NCBI GenBank assembly: GCA_028673005.1
Contig: CM054114.1
Location: forward strand, 10,943,108 to 11,007,107
Origin: Tanypteryx hageni
Lineage: Eukaryota > Arthropoda > Insecta > Odonata > Petaluridae
DNA: 64,000 nt
Reading direction: 5' to 3'
The notes below the pieces were generated by a model, which saw only the letters and a program-made list of their open reading frames with translations, was not told where the DNA came from and did not search any database. A program made the position numbers and the translations under genes. The stretch's first letter is position 1; every line of letters begins with the position of its first letter. Shown piece after piece: positions 35,971 to 48,559 of this stretch.

Positions 35971-37560
35971 GATGCCCGTGTGTCGGACGGGACTTTTTCA
36001 AGGGGTGAGGGGTTTTTTTTAGAAAACCTGGGGTAAAAGTATAAAAATAAAATTCCATTTAAAAGGAGAAGAGAGAGCCGGTGGGGGAGTTTGAAATGGG
36101 AGTCGGGAGAGGGATAAGGGAGAGATGAAGGGGAGGGAGTGTGGTGGTATTTTGCAGATGAGGGAGGAGTGGGGAGAGGCGCTCGCCCCGGTGCGGAGGG
36201 AGTGTCCAGGGAAAGACGCGGCCGAGGGTGATGGACTTTCGGGTCTTTCTCTCTCTCTGCCCTTTATACCGAGGGGTGAGAATGGGTCTCGGGAGTGGGA
36301 GTGACCGGGGAGGGAGGTGGGGTGGATTTGTGTGTAGGATGTCTCTGCATGTGTGCGAGAATAAGGGATGGAGGGTGGGGTGGGGGGAGAAGAGAAAAAA
36401 GAAGAGGTAAGGGACATTTCGCCCCCCCCCTCGTCTCCCCCCTGCCACCACCTCTACCCCTCTGACCCGGCTGGCGACATCAGGATTGGTCTGTACCATT
36501 CCGGGTGCTTATTTTGTAATCAGGGAGTTTTGTCGCATAACTCTGAGTAGTGTTGGATAAGGGCGAGAATGGAAGGGGGCGGGGGAAGATACCTTCTCCC
36601 GACCCCCTTTTGACCCTCCCGAGCTTTACCAAAGACCTCCATCATTGTAAAGGCTGCGAATGCCTAATCATACTCAGTGATTTGTTCAAAACCTTATTTT
36701 TCGTTTTTTTTCAGGGGTACTTTTTACTTCCCTCATCTCGACTCTTTTCTCTAAAATAAATCCCGAAAAAAGAACCTCCTCTTTAGTCCTTTTCCTAACT
36801 TTTTTTTGTTATTTTCCTATGTTTGCGTGCGTGTCTCACCCCTTCATCTGGATCGTTCCGACGCACAAAAGATCTCTTTATATCTCTCTCTGAACTTTTT
36901 TTCACGTCAGTTTTATTGCATACCCCCACCCCCTTCTTTCCTCTCTCTCATCCAACGTTCCTTCTCTCCCCATCTCTCTTTCCCCATCTCTCTTTCTCTA
37001 TCTCTCTGTCCCTCTATATCTCTGGACGTGCGGTAAGCTGTTGTCTTAAAATTCAACCAACCTGGCAAGTAATCCCATCTCTCAAATGCGCATGCGCGCC
37101 AAAGTATTTGCACCCCTCGTGTTCACCGTGCTCCCGATTCCCGTGTCACCCTCGTCTCCCTCCCATACCCCCCTCCATTCTCACGTCTACTATTCGTATC
37201 TGGGACCTCCACTCTTCAAGAATTTGCCGCCTTTCGAAAGTAAACGTAATAATCCACCAGAGTATGATTTAAAACTCTTCCTTTTCTCTATCTCTCTTTT
37301 TCACTATTTCTCCCTCCTTTTACTCTCTCTCTCTCTCTCCTCCCTCCTTTTCACTTTCTATATATCTCCCTCTCTCTTCTCTTTTTCCTCCGTGAGAGGC
37401 TTAAGCGCAGGTTACACCGATTTTGAAATGGGGCGTAAGAGTCCTTGCGGAGGAATTATGTCAGGGCGTCCATACCGAGAAATGCGAATGGCCCAAACTA
37501 ATTGGCGTTATGCGGCTATAGTTTGCAGCAACATCTGAAAAAATGTTGCCAAAGGTAATC
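35970..37560. promoter_or_regulatory. GC-rich, GA/CT-biased block
   Basis: GC-rich DNA switches from purine-biased on the plus strand (to about 36400) to pyrimidine-biased (36900-37390). The frames are low-complexity shadows. It may be regulatory by analogy with the other islands, but no promoter element is identifiable. Confidence 0.25.
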
Positions 37561-38825
37561 CTCTTCAGGAATTCTCGTTTTTGAAATCTCTTTTCTCCTT
37601 TTTTCCCCGTTGTGAAAGGTAAAAGCGCCGATGGAAGCATAGGTGAAAGCGGGTGGCCGTTTTTGCAGTTTCCATTCTCCTCCGCAATTAGCCTTTAACT
37701 CATCGCCTAGATTGTGATGAATGCTATTTAACGGCTCCCATTTCGGTCCCTCCTTGCAATTCCTTCGGATCTTTTGGCGCGAGGGATTTGAGAGAAAATA
37801 ACTCGAGGCGTAATGGGAGCAGCTCTTTTAATTTGTTCTTTCTGGAATGTAAACGTTATTTGAGCCGTGCGTGGATGGTTAGCCCCTCCCGATGCTAGGT
37901 TTGCAGGTTAAAATTTTGGGTTGGCATAGATGTACTAGTTCGACGTTCTTATTATTAATGCACTCAATGTAAGAAGTCTTGATGTCCTGTTTGTGAGTTA
38001 ATTTCAAATAAGCAACAGAATGAAACTCTTCATATCTTCAGTTTATGTATCCAATAGAATTTTCTTATTAGAATCTTGGAAACTATGTTGACCATTCATA
38101 CGGACTGCGTACATTAAATGGCCAGCTGAAACATCTGATTGTTAACATCATTGTTATGCTACTTATCACTCTCAGAGTGAGAAATTTCTTTTTTTATCTG
38201 GCAAAGCTTTGAATGATTTATGATAAATATAAATATAATAATAAAGACTTACCTTGCATCTGTTAAAAATAATTCAAATTTGGCGAATGCGAATAATATG
38301 TATATTTCTTGAATATAGCCTCATATTTATTCACTTCAGTCAATGGATTTTTCCGTAAGTTTTGGTGATTGTTTTATTTTATGGTCAATTTATTAGCTAA
38401 AGATTATTTATTTCAATAAATTTTTCAATCCGGTATGGACAAATTATTAAGCGAGACAATTACCTTTTCTGTATTACACGTAAGAATTTCGAAGAGAGCT
38501 TCAAGAATTTGCGCCAAAAACTATACCCTTTTGAATATTGCTTGAAGGTCACTATTTTATTTCCACCTGAATAAGTACATTTAAAAAGTAATAACCGAAA
38601 TTTATATCATTAGTATTTAAAACTATATCTCAAACAAAATCAAGTTCGACAAATGTATCTTATCGCTCTTTTAGAATAAAATCAAGAAAGAATTTAGTGA
38701 AATATAATTAATTCTTTTTATAAACTTAAACCTTTATTTTATTATCATATGCAACAAAAACATTTCAGAGACGCAGTGCAACTGATTTTAAATATATTAA
38801 TACACCCCTAATAATATCATTCATC
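37560..38825. other. AT-rich non-coding DNA
   Basis: No gene recognised. The stretch ends at the 3' tail of the LINE. Confidence 0.45.
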
Positions 38826-38862
38826 ATCATCATAGGTAGTCTGTCCGTAGACAGGTCCGTGA

Positions 38863-39117
38863 TTATTCATGGTTAAACCTGGTTCTCCATATACTCCTAT
38901 TTTCCGCTGTCCTCTTCATATCTTGATAACTCTCTTTCCCTTTCAAATCGTCTATCAGCTGAAACCTTTTCCTACCTCTTTCCCTTTTCCCATCTAGTTT
39001 TCCTTCTAACACATCTTTAATCATACTCTCTCTCCTCATGTAATGTCCAACCCAGTTAGCCTTCCTCTTTCTGATAGTCTGTATAATCATTCGCTTCTCT
39101 CCTATTCTTCGTAGCAC
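38863..39117 (-). pseudogene. Out-of-frame C-terminal extension of the LINE ORF
   Basis: LRRIGEKRMIIQTIRKRKAN, WVGHYMRRESMIKDVLEGKL and DGKRERGRKR are the usual C-terminal extension of this endonuclease-reverse transcriptase family. It is separated from the main ORF by a one-base shift. The truncated copy on the plus strand has the same break at the same place. Confidence 0.8.
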
Positions 39118-41717
39118 TTCATCGTTTTCATCCTATCTGTCCATTTTATCTTCAGCATTCTCCTCCAAGTCCACATTTCAAAGCTTTCCAAGTATTTGAT
39201 GTCATTTTTCCTTAGCGTCCATGTTTCTGCCCCATACAATGCTATACTCCATACGTAGCATTTTATCAACTTCTTGCGGATATCTTCCCTTATATTCCCT
39301 GTAAGTAGTTGTTTCTTTCTCCTGAAAGCCGCTTTTGCTTTTCCTATTCTAGTTTTGATCTCATCCGTACATTTTGCCTCTCGTGTTATGATACTTCCAA
39401 GGTATTTATATTCTGAAACTTGTTCTAATGGCTTTCCCCCAATAGTTATGTTCAGATTCTCTTCTTTACCCGATATTCGAATGACCTTGGATTTTTCTGT
39501 ATTTATTTCCATACCGTATTTTCTACCTGTTATCACTAGTCTATTTATCATTTTTTGTAGTTCCTCTTCCTTTCTTGCTAGAAGTACTTGATCATCTGCA
39601 TATTTTACTGTTCTTATAATTCTTCCTCCAATTTTGAAATCCCCTGTGCCTTCTAAAGCTTCTTGCATTAGACTTTCTCCATATATATTGAATAGGGTTG
39701 GCGATAGGCAGCAGCCTTGTCTTACTCCTCTACCGATATTTATTCCGCAGGTGTCCACATTCTCAAACCTGACCTTTACAACTTGATTCTCATATAGATA
39801 CCTAATCAATCTCCTGTCTTTCCAGTCTACACCTATATCCTTTAATATCTTCATCAACTTTACCCAATTTACTCTATCAAAGGCCTTCTGCCAGTCTACG
39901 AAACATGCGCAGATATCTTGACTGTATTCTATTGCCCTTTCTGATATGATTCTAACTACTCCTATAGCATCTCTAGTTCCTCGTCCTTTTCTGAAACCGA
40001 ATTGATCTTCCCCTATTATTTCTTCTGCCTTTTTCTCCAGCCTTTTATTAAGAATCCTCGTGATGATCTTCGATGTGTGTGACAGAAGGCTTATAGTTCT
40101 GTAATCTTTACACTGCATTGCCTTTGGCTTCTTCTTTAGAGGGATCATTGTTACTTCTAGGAAATCCTGAGGCCATTCTCCCGTGTCGTAAATCTTATTA
40201 ATTAATTTCGTGATCGCTTTTAGTCCTTCTGATCCTATGACTTTAAGTATCTCAGCCGGTATTCCATCGCTGCCCGTGGCTTTCCCCTTCTTTAGTTCCA
40301 CTATCGCCTTTTCTACTTCGCTCTCCATAATACTTGGTCCTAAGTTGTCTTCTTCAATGTTTTTCTCATTTTCCAGTTCTATTTTCCCCTCTCCTGCCTG
40401 TTTGCCGTATAATTCCTTAATGTATTCTTCCCATACCTGTGCTACATCCTTTGTTTCTGAGACTATCTTCCCATCCGTATTCATAATTCCTTTACCACAA
40501 ATTCCATTAGACTTCTTATCTTCTAATTCCAGTGCCCTAGCGTACATCATATCGTACCGTCCTAACTTCTCCATTTGTTCTATTTCATCACATTTTCCTT
40601 TTATCCAGTTTTCTCTAGCTTTATCTGTTACCCTTCTCAACTCATTGTTTATACGCCTATAGTTGGCTCTACCTTCTTCACTGTTAACGTTTTTCCATTT
40701 TCGTCTCTCATCCATTTTCTCCAGCATTTGCTTCGTGATCCATGGTTTTCTGATTTTCTTCTCTTGTTTTCCAATCTCTTTATCCAAGGTATCCTTGATA
40801 CTGGTTTTAATTTCATCCCATTCTATATCAACGGTCTTCGGTTTGTTTTCCAACTTCCTTAGGTTATCTTCCAACTTCATGCTGACTACATCCTGCCTTT
40901 CTTTCAGTTTTTCTAGGTCCCAGGTCTGTCTTTCTCTTCTCGTTTTTCTTATTTGTTTGAGCTTTGTACTCACGTCAACTATTAGAAGGCTGTGATCTGA
41001 ATCAATGTCCGCTCCTTGCAATGCCTTGGCATTCTTTATGCTGTTCCTGAATCTTTGTTTTATAAGGATGTAATCTATTTGGCATCTCATTCTATCTCCT
41101 GGGCTTTTCCATGTGTATAACCTTCGTTTATGGTTTTTGAACCATGTATTAGTCACTACAAGGTTGATGCAGAATTCTACGAGTTTCTCCCCTCCTCGAT
41201 TTCTCTTTCCAAGTCCGTATTGCCCGACAACATTTTCTTCCTGTCCTTCTCCGACTATGCTGTTCCAATCTCCCATTATTATGCAGTTTACCTTTCCTCT
41301 TCCGTCTTCTTCGTAAATTTCATTAATTTGCTCATAGATCTCATCTATTTCTTCATCGTCATGAGCTGACGTTGGCATATATACCTGGATTATCAGCATG
41401 TCCACTGGGACTGCTTTTAGCTTTATTGCCATCAGTCTATCGTTCGTTGCTATTATCTTTGTCACGCTTTTCATCATATCATTCCTAAGTACCAGAGCTA
41501 CTCCCCTTTCCCCACTATTTCTTCCAGAATAAACTACCGTGAATTCTTCCGAGTCGAACTGTCCTTCTCCCTCCCATCTAGTTTCGCTTAGCCCTATAAT
41601 GTCAACTCTATTTCTTCTCATTTCTTCTTTCAAGTTCTCTAGCTTTCCTGCCTTTCTCATAGTTCTTACGTTCCAAGTCCCTATTCGTAATTTACTTTCG
41701 ACAAATGTTTTCCTCAA
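39102..41717 (-). CDS. Endonuclease-reverse transcriptase of LINE (871 aa, frameshifted C-terminus)
   Basis: The protein nicks target DNA and copies its own RNA at the nick (target-primed reverse transcription). An N-terminal APE-type endonuclease, about residues 10-250, shows TWNVR (N16), GLSETRW (E45), GDWNS (D150, N152), IDYIL (D215) and SDHS (D241, H242). A charged linker is followed by the reverse transcriptase, about residues 480-760, with GSDGIPAEILK, FGFRKGRGTRDAI, FVDWQKAFD (D608), RGVRQGCCLSPTLFN and the catalytic YADD (706-709). The C-terminal part contains ETWTLRKNDIKYLESFEMWT then WRRMLKIKWTDRM and stops at KCYEE. The conserved continuation, EVLRRIGEKRMIIQTIRKRK, lies in another frame at 38863-39117, so one base appears lost in an A run near 39125. 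The first ATG (MRKTFVESKLRIGTWNVR) precedes the endonuclease by only about ten residues. Confidence 0.85.
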   Translation of the reverse strand: MRKTFVESKLRIGTWNVRTMRKAGKLENLKEEMRRNRVDIIGLSETRWEGEGQFDSEEFTVVYSGRNSGERGVALVLRNDMMKSVTKIIATNDRLMAIKLKAVPVDMLIIQVYMPTSAHDDEEIDEIYEQINEIYEEDGRGKVNCIIMGDWNSIVGEGQEENVVGQYGLGKRNRGGEKLVEFCINLVVTNTWFKNHKRRLYTWKSPGDRMRCQIDYILIKQRFRNSIKNAKALQGADIDSDHSLLIVDVSTKLKQIRKTRRERQTWDLEKLKERQDVVSMKLEDNLRKLENKPKTVDIEWDEIKTSIKDTLDKEIGKQEKKIRKPWITKQMLEKMDERRKWKNVNSEEGRANYRRINNELRRVTDKARENWIKGKCDEIEQMEKLGRYDMMYARALELEDKKSNGICGKGIMNTDGKIVSETKDVAQVWEEYIKELYGKQAGEGKIELENEKNIEEDNLGPSIMESEVEKAIVELKKGKATGSDGIPAEILKVIGSEGLKAITKLINKIYDTGEWPQDFLEVTMIPLKKKPKAMQCKDYRTISLLSHTSKIITRILNKRLEKKAEEIIGEDQFGFRKGRGTRDAIGVVRIISERAIEYSQDICACFVDWQKAFDRVNWVKLMKILKDIGVDWKDRRLIRYLYENQVVKVRFENVDTCGINIGRGVRQGCCLSPTLFNIYGESLMQEALEGTGDFKIGGRIIRTVKYADDQVLLARKEEELQKMINRLVITGRKYGMEINTEKSKVIRISGKEENLNITIGGKPLEQVSEYKYLGSIITREAKCTDEIKTRIGKAKAAFRRKKQLLTGNIREDIRKKLIKCYVWSIALYGAETWTLRKNDIKYLESFEMWTWRRMLKIKWTDRMKTMKCYEE

Positions 41718-41988
41718 GGCAGTCCCCGCCCGGAGATATCATTATCAAATTTAATTTTACAGGTTCAAAACAAAAATCTTTATATGATTTTTAAATTAAG
41801 AATATTACTCGAAAACGGCTCTTAGCGCCTTGGCATAGGTTTTAATGTAACCAATTTTAGTATATTTCCAATAAATTCATATATGCACAAGCATTCATAG
41901 ATGAATTTAAATAAACTTTTAGATCACAGACGTGGCTCACTCAACCGTGTCAGTGTTAACATGAATCATCATTGCTCATTTTCAGTCA

Positions 41989-43090
41989 TTGTTTTTATGG
42001 ATTTCTCAACCAGACGGTTTGAGATTTGGCATCCCTTTCGTTGTAGCTTTGAAGCAATTGAGGTGGCCTGGTGATAATTCAACGAACAACAAGTTTAAAG
42101 TTAATAATAATGACAAAATTATTTTTGTCGATTATAACTTAGCGTCCATATTTCCCTCACAACTTCCTCACAGGATGAGAGTCCTCGATTTTATCCATCT
42201 AAAATTATGTTTGGGAAAATATACTGTCAATATTGAGTTGTCATTTAAAATTAAATGTTGCATCAACCATATTTCCTGGTTTCGTTCATCCAGTGGTGAA
42301 ATAAAGTCATTGGAAGCAGCAGTACTTATATATTTTTGGAGTTAATACATCATTTATCAATTTCATAAGTATTCGGTACAATTGCATCGAATCCATGTTT
42401 ATGCAATAATAAACTCAGCTAAAAAAGTTGAAATAAAATTAACACAATTTCTGAATCGTATGACGAAAAAATAACAGGCAAAAAAAATTAAATTATATTA
42501 AAAATAAGTATTACAAATCCGTATCGTATCATAGATATACCTTATCAAACCATGGTTATTTCTACATTGAAAATATTCTAACCCCATATTTCACTTATAC
42601 AGCGTTCGCACAAACAGACATATGTCCATATATTAAAGCCATATAATACGATAAATATAATTATATATATATTTATAAGTTCCTCAGCTTCTTTCTAGTT
42701 TAAATTTATAAATATTCTATGGAAAATAAAAGCGATGGGTTTGTGCAAATGAGCATCACACGAATTAATTTTCACATGAAAACATTTTGAATCTAATCAT
42801 TTTATTCAATATGTAGCAATTTACAAAACAGAAGCGTTATTAATTTGTTAGTCTTAATAATACACTTTTGGTGACTCAGTGCAATGATGAAAAAATAACA
42901 GGAACTTTTTTAAAAAGTACTGGTTCAATCACAAAACACGCAAAGCTGAAATGTAAGCGACGACACACATTAATTAATGCAGAATATTTTCGAGCACGTG
43001 TCTGATCTTTCTCGCATGTCATCAAAATCCTCAAAGTATCCGTAGAATTGGAATGTATGTATTTACCTTCATCGCTATCATCGTAATAGA
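41989..43090. other. AT-rich DNA with one unassigned 118-codon frame
   Basis: The frame at 41989-42345 begins just after a TTGCTCATTTTCAG acceptor-like sequence, but I recognise no domain and no donor follows. The rest shows no structure. Confidence 0.25.
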
Positions 43091-43104
43091 TAAGATGTCA
43101 GTAG

Positions 43105-43260
43105 TAAAAAGTCCGTGATTATTAGGCGATCTTTATCTCGTCGTATCCGTCCGTCTGGCCCTCTGTCCGTCCGCATGTTTCATCTGCGAAACTACTGGGC
43201 GAATGATCATGAAATTTGGTATTTAGGACATAAGGATAAAGGAAATAAGAAAATCATACA
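43105..43260 (+). repeat. (GTCC)n-rich interspersed repeat
   Basis: CGTCCGTCTGGCCCTCTGTC is followed by AAACTACTGGGCGAATGATC and ATGAAATTTGGTATTTAGGA. The combination of TCCGTC units with 'AAACTACTGGRCGAAT..ATGAAATTTGGT' is a recurrent interspersed repeat of arthropod genomes. A related TCTGTCTGTCCGTCTG start occurs at 53836. Confidence 0.45.
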
Positions 43261-43974
43261 AATGGTTCAGGTAACCTAATCGGGAATGCCACTTTACTGG
43301 TGATAAAATATTAACGTTTCTTTATATTTCGTAAAATGTTACTTATAACAAAAAAGTCTTCAAACAAAATTGTAGAAAAATGGAAATAGTTTATGTTTTG
43401 CTCAGTATATTTATATTGAAGGAGTAGCCGATTTCAAGAAAATCAAACGAGATTGTCCTAATTCACTTTGGACTTAAAAACATTTTCCCGTGTTTTTTAA
43501 TTGTCAACGAAAACAATCTTCGTAGCAACTGAAGTAAACAATATCTGCTATAAATTAATTTAATTTTGTTCGTTCGCACGCAATATTTGGCAATTGAAGG
43601 GAAATCGATTATCTACGACGAAGAAATGACCAAAAATATGTTCATTTTCTTCACGTATGCAAAGCGTTTGTAAGTGCAAAGACATGGGTATTTTACGAAG
43701 AAGGAATGAAAGTGAACATAAAGATGATGTAAATACTATTCGAGTGAGATATGTTTTATGTAATTGTCCATTGTTTTGTTAATTACAACCGACTAGGAAA
43801 TAAATCGGTGAATCAGAAATTTGATATTTCTTTGGCATGCCAGTTCTTAGACATTTTACTAAGCCATTAAATATATATCTTTTTCGACGAGGTTGCGTTA
43901 ATCGTAAAGAACACCTCTGCCTCGCGTGTGTACGCACGCATGCTATGTGCGCGTCTTTTCTCTCTTGTTCTTGG

Positions 43975-44500
43975 TGAAATCAGGTTCTCCTCATACTCTC
44001 GCTGTCATCTTCAATCATTGATAAATCTCGTTCCTTTTCAATTTGTCTTTTAGATGACACCTTTTCATTCCTCTTTCTCCTTCCAGGTCTCCTTCTAAAG
44101 TGTCTTTAATCATACTCTCTTTCTCTCTCTCTCTCTCTTCAGGCAATGTCCAATCCAATTTCCATTCCTGTTTATTATAGTCCATATAATCACTCGATTT
44201 TCTGCTGTTTTTCTTAGTACGTACTTCCTCGTTTTTTCATCCTATCTGTCCATATTAGATTCAGCATTATTCTCCATGTGACCATTTAGAACCTTCCCAT
44301 GTATTTTATATCATTAGTAGGGATTAGTAGGAGTTTCTTTCCTCTGAAAGCGGCATTTGCTTTCGATATTAGAATCCTTATATCATTGGCATATATTTTG
44401 CTTCTCTCGTTATGATGCTTCCAAGGTATTTATATTCTGAAACTTGTTCTAATGGCTTCACATTAATACTTATGTTTAAGTTATCTTATTTTCCAGGCAT
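43975..44500 (-). mobile_element. Degraded 3' fragment of a LINE related to the 38.8-41.7 kb element
   Basis: The plus-strand sequence GGTATTTATATTCTGAAACT at 44428 onward is the same as at 39400, and GCGGCATTTGCTTTCGATAT near 44350 parallels 39330. The CT-rich and TGTCCAATCCAATTTCC stretches near 44140 match 39040. Several deletions and substitutions remove any open frame. Orientation and order match the LINE from the middle of its C-terminal region to its last codons. Confidence 0.75.
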
Positions 44501-44644
44501 TGGCATACAAATACACAATTACTAGTTCATATGTTACGGAAGATTATTAATAGCATATTTTTAAAAATAAGATAACATACAAAATGAGGATATTTTTCTA
44601 TGTGACAACGCAACGAAATAACTAAATTGTGGCAATAATAAGAT

Positions 44645-44890
44645 ATAAAAATTAAAACTTTTTTATTTATTTATTTTTAATTAGATCATAAACGACCATA
44701 ATGGCATTATCGGCCTTTTACAATGAACGTATTAACGATAACTAAGACGAACACGTACAACCATGCCCTTAGCATCATTTAAATACGCGACCTAGCTGGG
44801 TGCCAGATACGCTATCCACCTCTCTACAAAAGCCAATCGTTCTTCATGGGTAGACCTCGTTGAAAGCCTCCTCAGTGAACTAGAGCAAAA
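44645..44890 (-). mobile_element. tRNA-derived SINE
   Basis: Read on the minus strand, AGGTGGATAGCGTATCTGGC resembles an A box and GGTCGCGTATTTAAATGATG a decayed B box, at tRNA-like spacing. After about 100 bases of body it ends in GGCCGATAATGCCATTATGG then an A-rich ATAAATAAATAAAAAA tail. This is the layout of a tRNA-headed SINE with a short-repeat tail. No protein coding. Confidence 0.5.
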
Positions 44891-45437
44891 CTGATTTGTT
44901 TTGAATATTTTATATTTACTTGTGGCGCTTTCTATCTAAACAAAACGGCTATTCATTATAATGAGATTTTGATATGCAGTACTGAACATTTGTGTTCTCT
45001 CCAAGTTTTATTATGATTGATCCCTACGTTTCATAGGATTACATTAAACTTCTGCTGTATTTCCTTAATTTATATATTTTATACTTTATTTATTTTATCA
45101 GTTTTCCTGATCAAATATCTCCTGTATTTACATGGTCTTCATTTTTAATTTTTCTGTCTTTTAGCATCTGAAGACGTTTTCACCTAAGAGTAGAGTCTGC
45201 TTCGTTTTTATGTAGTTCACAAGATTGAAAGTCATGAATCTATTTCTCTTCACACATTTCCTCATTTTTCATCTTCTCTCCTTCTCGTCTCCTTACAGCA
45301 CCAAATCCAAAATTTCTTCCTCTAGCGCAATCATGTAAATCTCGAAGAGACACCATGGCCACATTAAAGCGGTGGATGTTAAAGATCAGCTATATAGTTG
45401 ATTTGTGAGGGACATTTTGAAAAATAGACTTCATCTA

Positions 45438-45780
45438 GAACAGTGTTCTTCAAACTGTGCTCCGTGGAGCCCTTGGGGCTATCTAGGAGGTTAAACGCCT
45501 ATTTTTTCGACTAAAAACAATAATTTAGGAAACGCGTTCTATTGTGTCTCAATAACTATGAAAGACATCCTCACATTTTCAGACAATATAATGTTTGTGA
45601 AAATTTTCGAAAGAATTAGTTAAGACAAATTTGCATTGGGGCCGCCAGTTTGACGTGACTGCTCTAGTGGCTAGTGGTTTTCAAGCGTTGTACGGTGGAA
45701 CGGTGATGTGCCGTCAGATATGAACTGGTGCGCCGCGGAATGTTGGGAGAAACGGGAGAACTACACTAGAAAGTGGAAGG
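45438..45780. mobile_element. hAT-type termini, one or two non-autonomous copies
   Basis: CAGTGTTCTTCAAACTGTGC then TCCGTGGAGCCC at about 45441 is a typical animal hAT-end sequence. A second similar end, TAGTGGTTTTCAAGCG then GTACGGTGGAACGGTG, lies at about 45674. Both face the same direction, so they are probably two partial elements rather than one complete MITE. Confidence 0.45.
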
Positions 45781-45789
45781 CTGTTGCCG

Positions 45790-48200
45790 CCAATATTGTT
45801 TTTAATTAAATATTCAACTGTAAACAGTAAAACCTTCAATTGAAAGTCTTACTCGCCGTATTCTCCTCCCCTATTTATCAATATTTTTTATTTAGATAAG
45901 TTTACCGTGGAATGAAAATGATTTAGAAAAATTAGAGTTTCGAGTGTAGCCTATTGCATTAATTCTCCGTGATGGATAAATTCCACAAAATTACGCCTCA
46001 AACTACGGATTTTATTGCAGAAATTTTAAGAGTTCTCAATTCTTCTGCTGATTCAATACACCTTTTCTTTTTCCTGTCCGCTGAACATTAGAAAGCTCGT
46101 CATATTCATAGATATTCTAGGAAATAAATAATTCATTAGTAGAGTTAAGACGACAACTGTTCAATAATAATGAAGAGCTTTCAAATCCTGCAGAGCGCAT
46201 GTCCGTATGCATTTATTATTGTTATCTTTGATGTGCTCATTGTAAAGTTCTCTTAATGCTATTAATGAGATAGCTGAAATAAATAATTAATCAAATATTT
46301 TATTTAACGTAGTTATTTCTTATTACTGAGTATCATCATTGAATTGATCTCTGTTTATTATGTTTAAATATGCGCATTTATTTGTAAAATATTTTAAGTC
46401 AAAATATCTCTCAAAACCTTGTAAATTTCATCATATCTAAAAGCATTTTATGGAAATAATAATGAATTAAATTATCACAAATGCATATGTAACATGTACT
46501 TTAGATCACAACCAATAATATTAAACCAGTAATAATAAGTTATTGCATACTTATCACTTTTGTTGACGCAACATAAGTCTTGCATGTGCAAACTTCTTAC
46601 TTCCGTAATAGTCTGTGGAAAGAGATCCAGAAGGCACTTACTTTTAAACAGGAGAATCACTTGTGATATGCCGAAAATATATTTATTTGGTAAAATTACA
46701 ATTTCGTGACTGCAGCTCTTAGAAATAAAGGCACGAAATCACTATGTAAACTAATTTTTTTTATTTATATAATGCATATCTTGTGGGAAAGTAGTTTAAT
46801 TATGAATAATATAAAAAATTTCCGCGAAGTCACGCCTGAGACAGTTGCTGATATTGAAAATTTCTTATTGGGTAAAAATAGTTTTTTGTGAAATGATATA
46901 GATGTTTTGGCTTAATATTTGCGCATTCTTCTTGCTTGAGAGCGGGAATACAAACAAGTCCGCCCAATATGTTCTCATTTTATTAAGATGCTTCCGAGTT
47001 AGAAAATAATATTTCGATAATTCAAAAAATTACAATTTGAAGAGAGATACTTAAACAAATTTTTACAACAACAAAACCGTTAAGGTTGCTTATCTCTACG
47101 CTTATCCTTTGATTTCTAGAAACAATGAAAATTTTATCAAAGAATGTTTTATCAGACATCAAACCAAGATTCAAGAAGATTTCATAAATTTAAATTAATA
47201 TTTTATCTGCGGGACATTTACAAACCTTGTGCTTAAAATTGATGAGATTACGAATATTAAATAAAACTATCATTTCACCTATTTATACCTCACTTTTCAG
47301 GTACTCCTCTGGTTTAACAATCTATGTATGTCATGTGTACGTAGTTTAGAATGTTTTCTCCTAACGCTACAAAATTTCATAAGTAAATTGATGTTTCCAG
47401 AAATCAGCTTATGCATTCATGAGATTCGATTATTTGGGCAATATTGCTCAGAACATGTTTTAAGTTTTCTTAAGAAAATACATTCCACTGAATTATGGAT
47501 AACTGACAACTGCTGACAGAATAGGTAAAATTATAAATGCTGCCCACACCGAAGAAATACTGTTACACAAATAGTGATAGTTGAGCAGATATACGCAGTC
47601 TAGTCACAAAGAAATCATTTTATTCATAAAATACCGTTTTTCTTACAATCCCGCTTTCAATCTTCTCTTACGTTTGTTGGTATTTTCAGAAAATTATTAT
47701 TTGATGGACATTTCTATAGAATAATAATAATTATAAACATTTCTTGAGAGTAAGTTGTATTTTGAGGCAATAATCACAAATCTTTTTTGTCTTGTCGTGG
47801 ATAATTGTTTTCATGCGTTGGAATTTCTAAAATACTTCATATAAAAGTAATTCCCCTCTACCAGGTAAATACTGTTTTTAATAATTCAAAAAAAATTGTT
47901 TTATCGTAGCTTTTATTTGCAAATGTATAATAAAAATATCTTATCTTTAATATGAACATTTTAACTATAAATACTCCAGACAACTGCACTGTTCCATGTT
48001 GGCCATCAACTGAGCAATTTCGTATGCGAAAATTGTTCGATATTAACGTTTTATAAGATGAGAAAGGTACGGTCCTGTTTTTTGCAGTTAAATGTAAATT
48101 ATTTGAGACTATTTTCTGCCAATTGTGTATGGTTTGTGCAAAGCAAAGCCGTTTTATAAAGGACTCCTTACCTACTCCGCGTTTCCTCTGCATTGTAAAA
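45790..48200. other. AT-rich non-coding DNA
   Basis: No recognisable gene. Short frames (46475-46660, 46706-46891, 47328-47516, 47858-48193) lack motifs. Confidence 0.4.
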
Positions 48201-48218
48201 CGTATTATATATATATAT

Positions 48219-48312
48219 TATTATTATTTTTTTAGAAAAAAGTATATATAAGTACTTTTTTCTAAAAAAATAATATATATATATATACACACACTTTTTT
48301 CTAAAAAAATAA
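48219..48312. repeat. Short perfect palindrome with a third half-copy
   Basis: TTATTTTTTTAGAAAAAAGTA is followed after about eight bases by its inverse, TACTTTTTTCTAAAAAAATA. A further direct copy of CTTTTTTCTAAAAAAATAA lies after a TATACACAC stretch at 48294-48312. Confidence 0.75.
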
Positions 48313-48559
48313 TGAACGGTACCCTTATCAAAATAGGACTTCTAACTATTTTTGGCGCATGTTTAACCTCATTTTTTGAGGGAGTTTGGTTTGGGGCAAT
48401 ATAAAAGGGTTCTCCAAATAAAAGAGTGAAATTTATTTCATAATATAATTTCTAATAATTGCATACGTAATGCTAATTTACATTGGACTAAAAATAATTA
48501 ACATAGAAAGTAATGATATCGATTTATTTATCAAAGAAAATTCCAAATATTAGTCATAG

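Larger units (their letters stand above)
38826..41750 (-). mobile_element. Near-complete non-LTR retrotransposon (APE-type LINE, probably RTE-like)
   Basis: On the minus strand the element runs from a GC-rich 5' leader (about 41745, containing CCGGGCGGGGACTGCC) through one long ORF to a short 3' end finishing in a TGATGATGATGAATGA simple repeat at 38826-38840. There are no LTRs. A very short 3' UTR and a simple-repeat tail instead of poly(A) are typical of RTE-related LINEs. Two related degraded copies lie in the window (43975-44500 and 51287-53220). Confidence 0.8.

Noticed and set aside
41989..42345. 118-codon frame just after a possible splice acceptor
   Set aside because: No donor, no recognisable domain, AT-rich surroundings.
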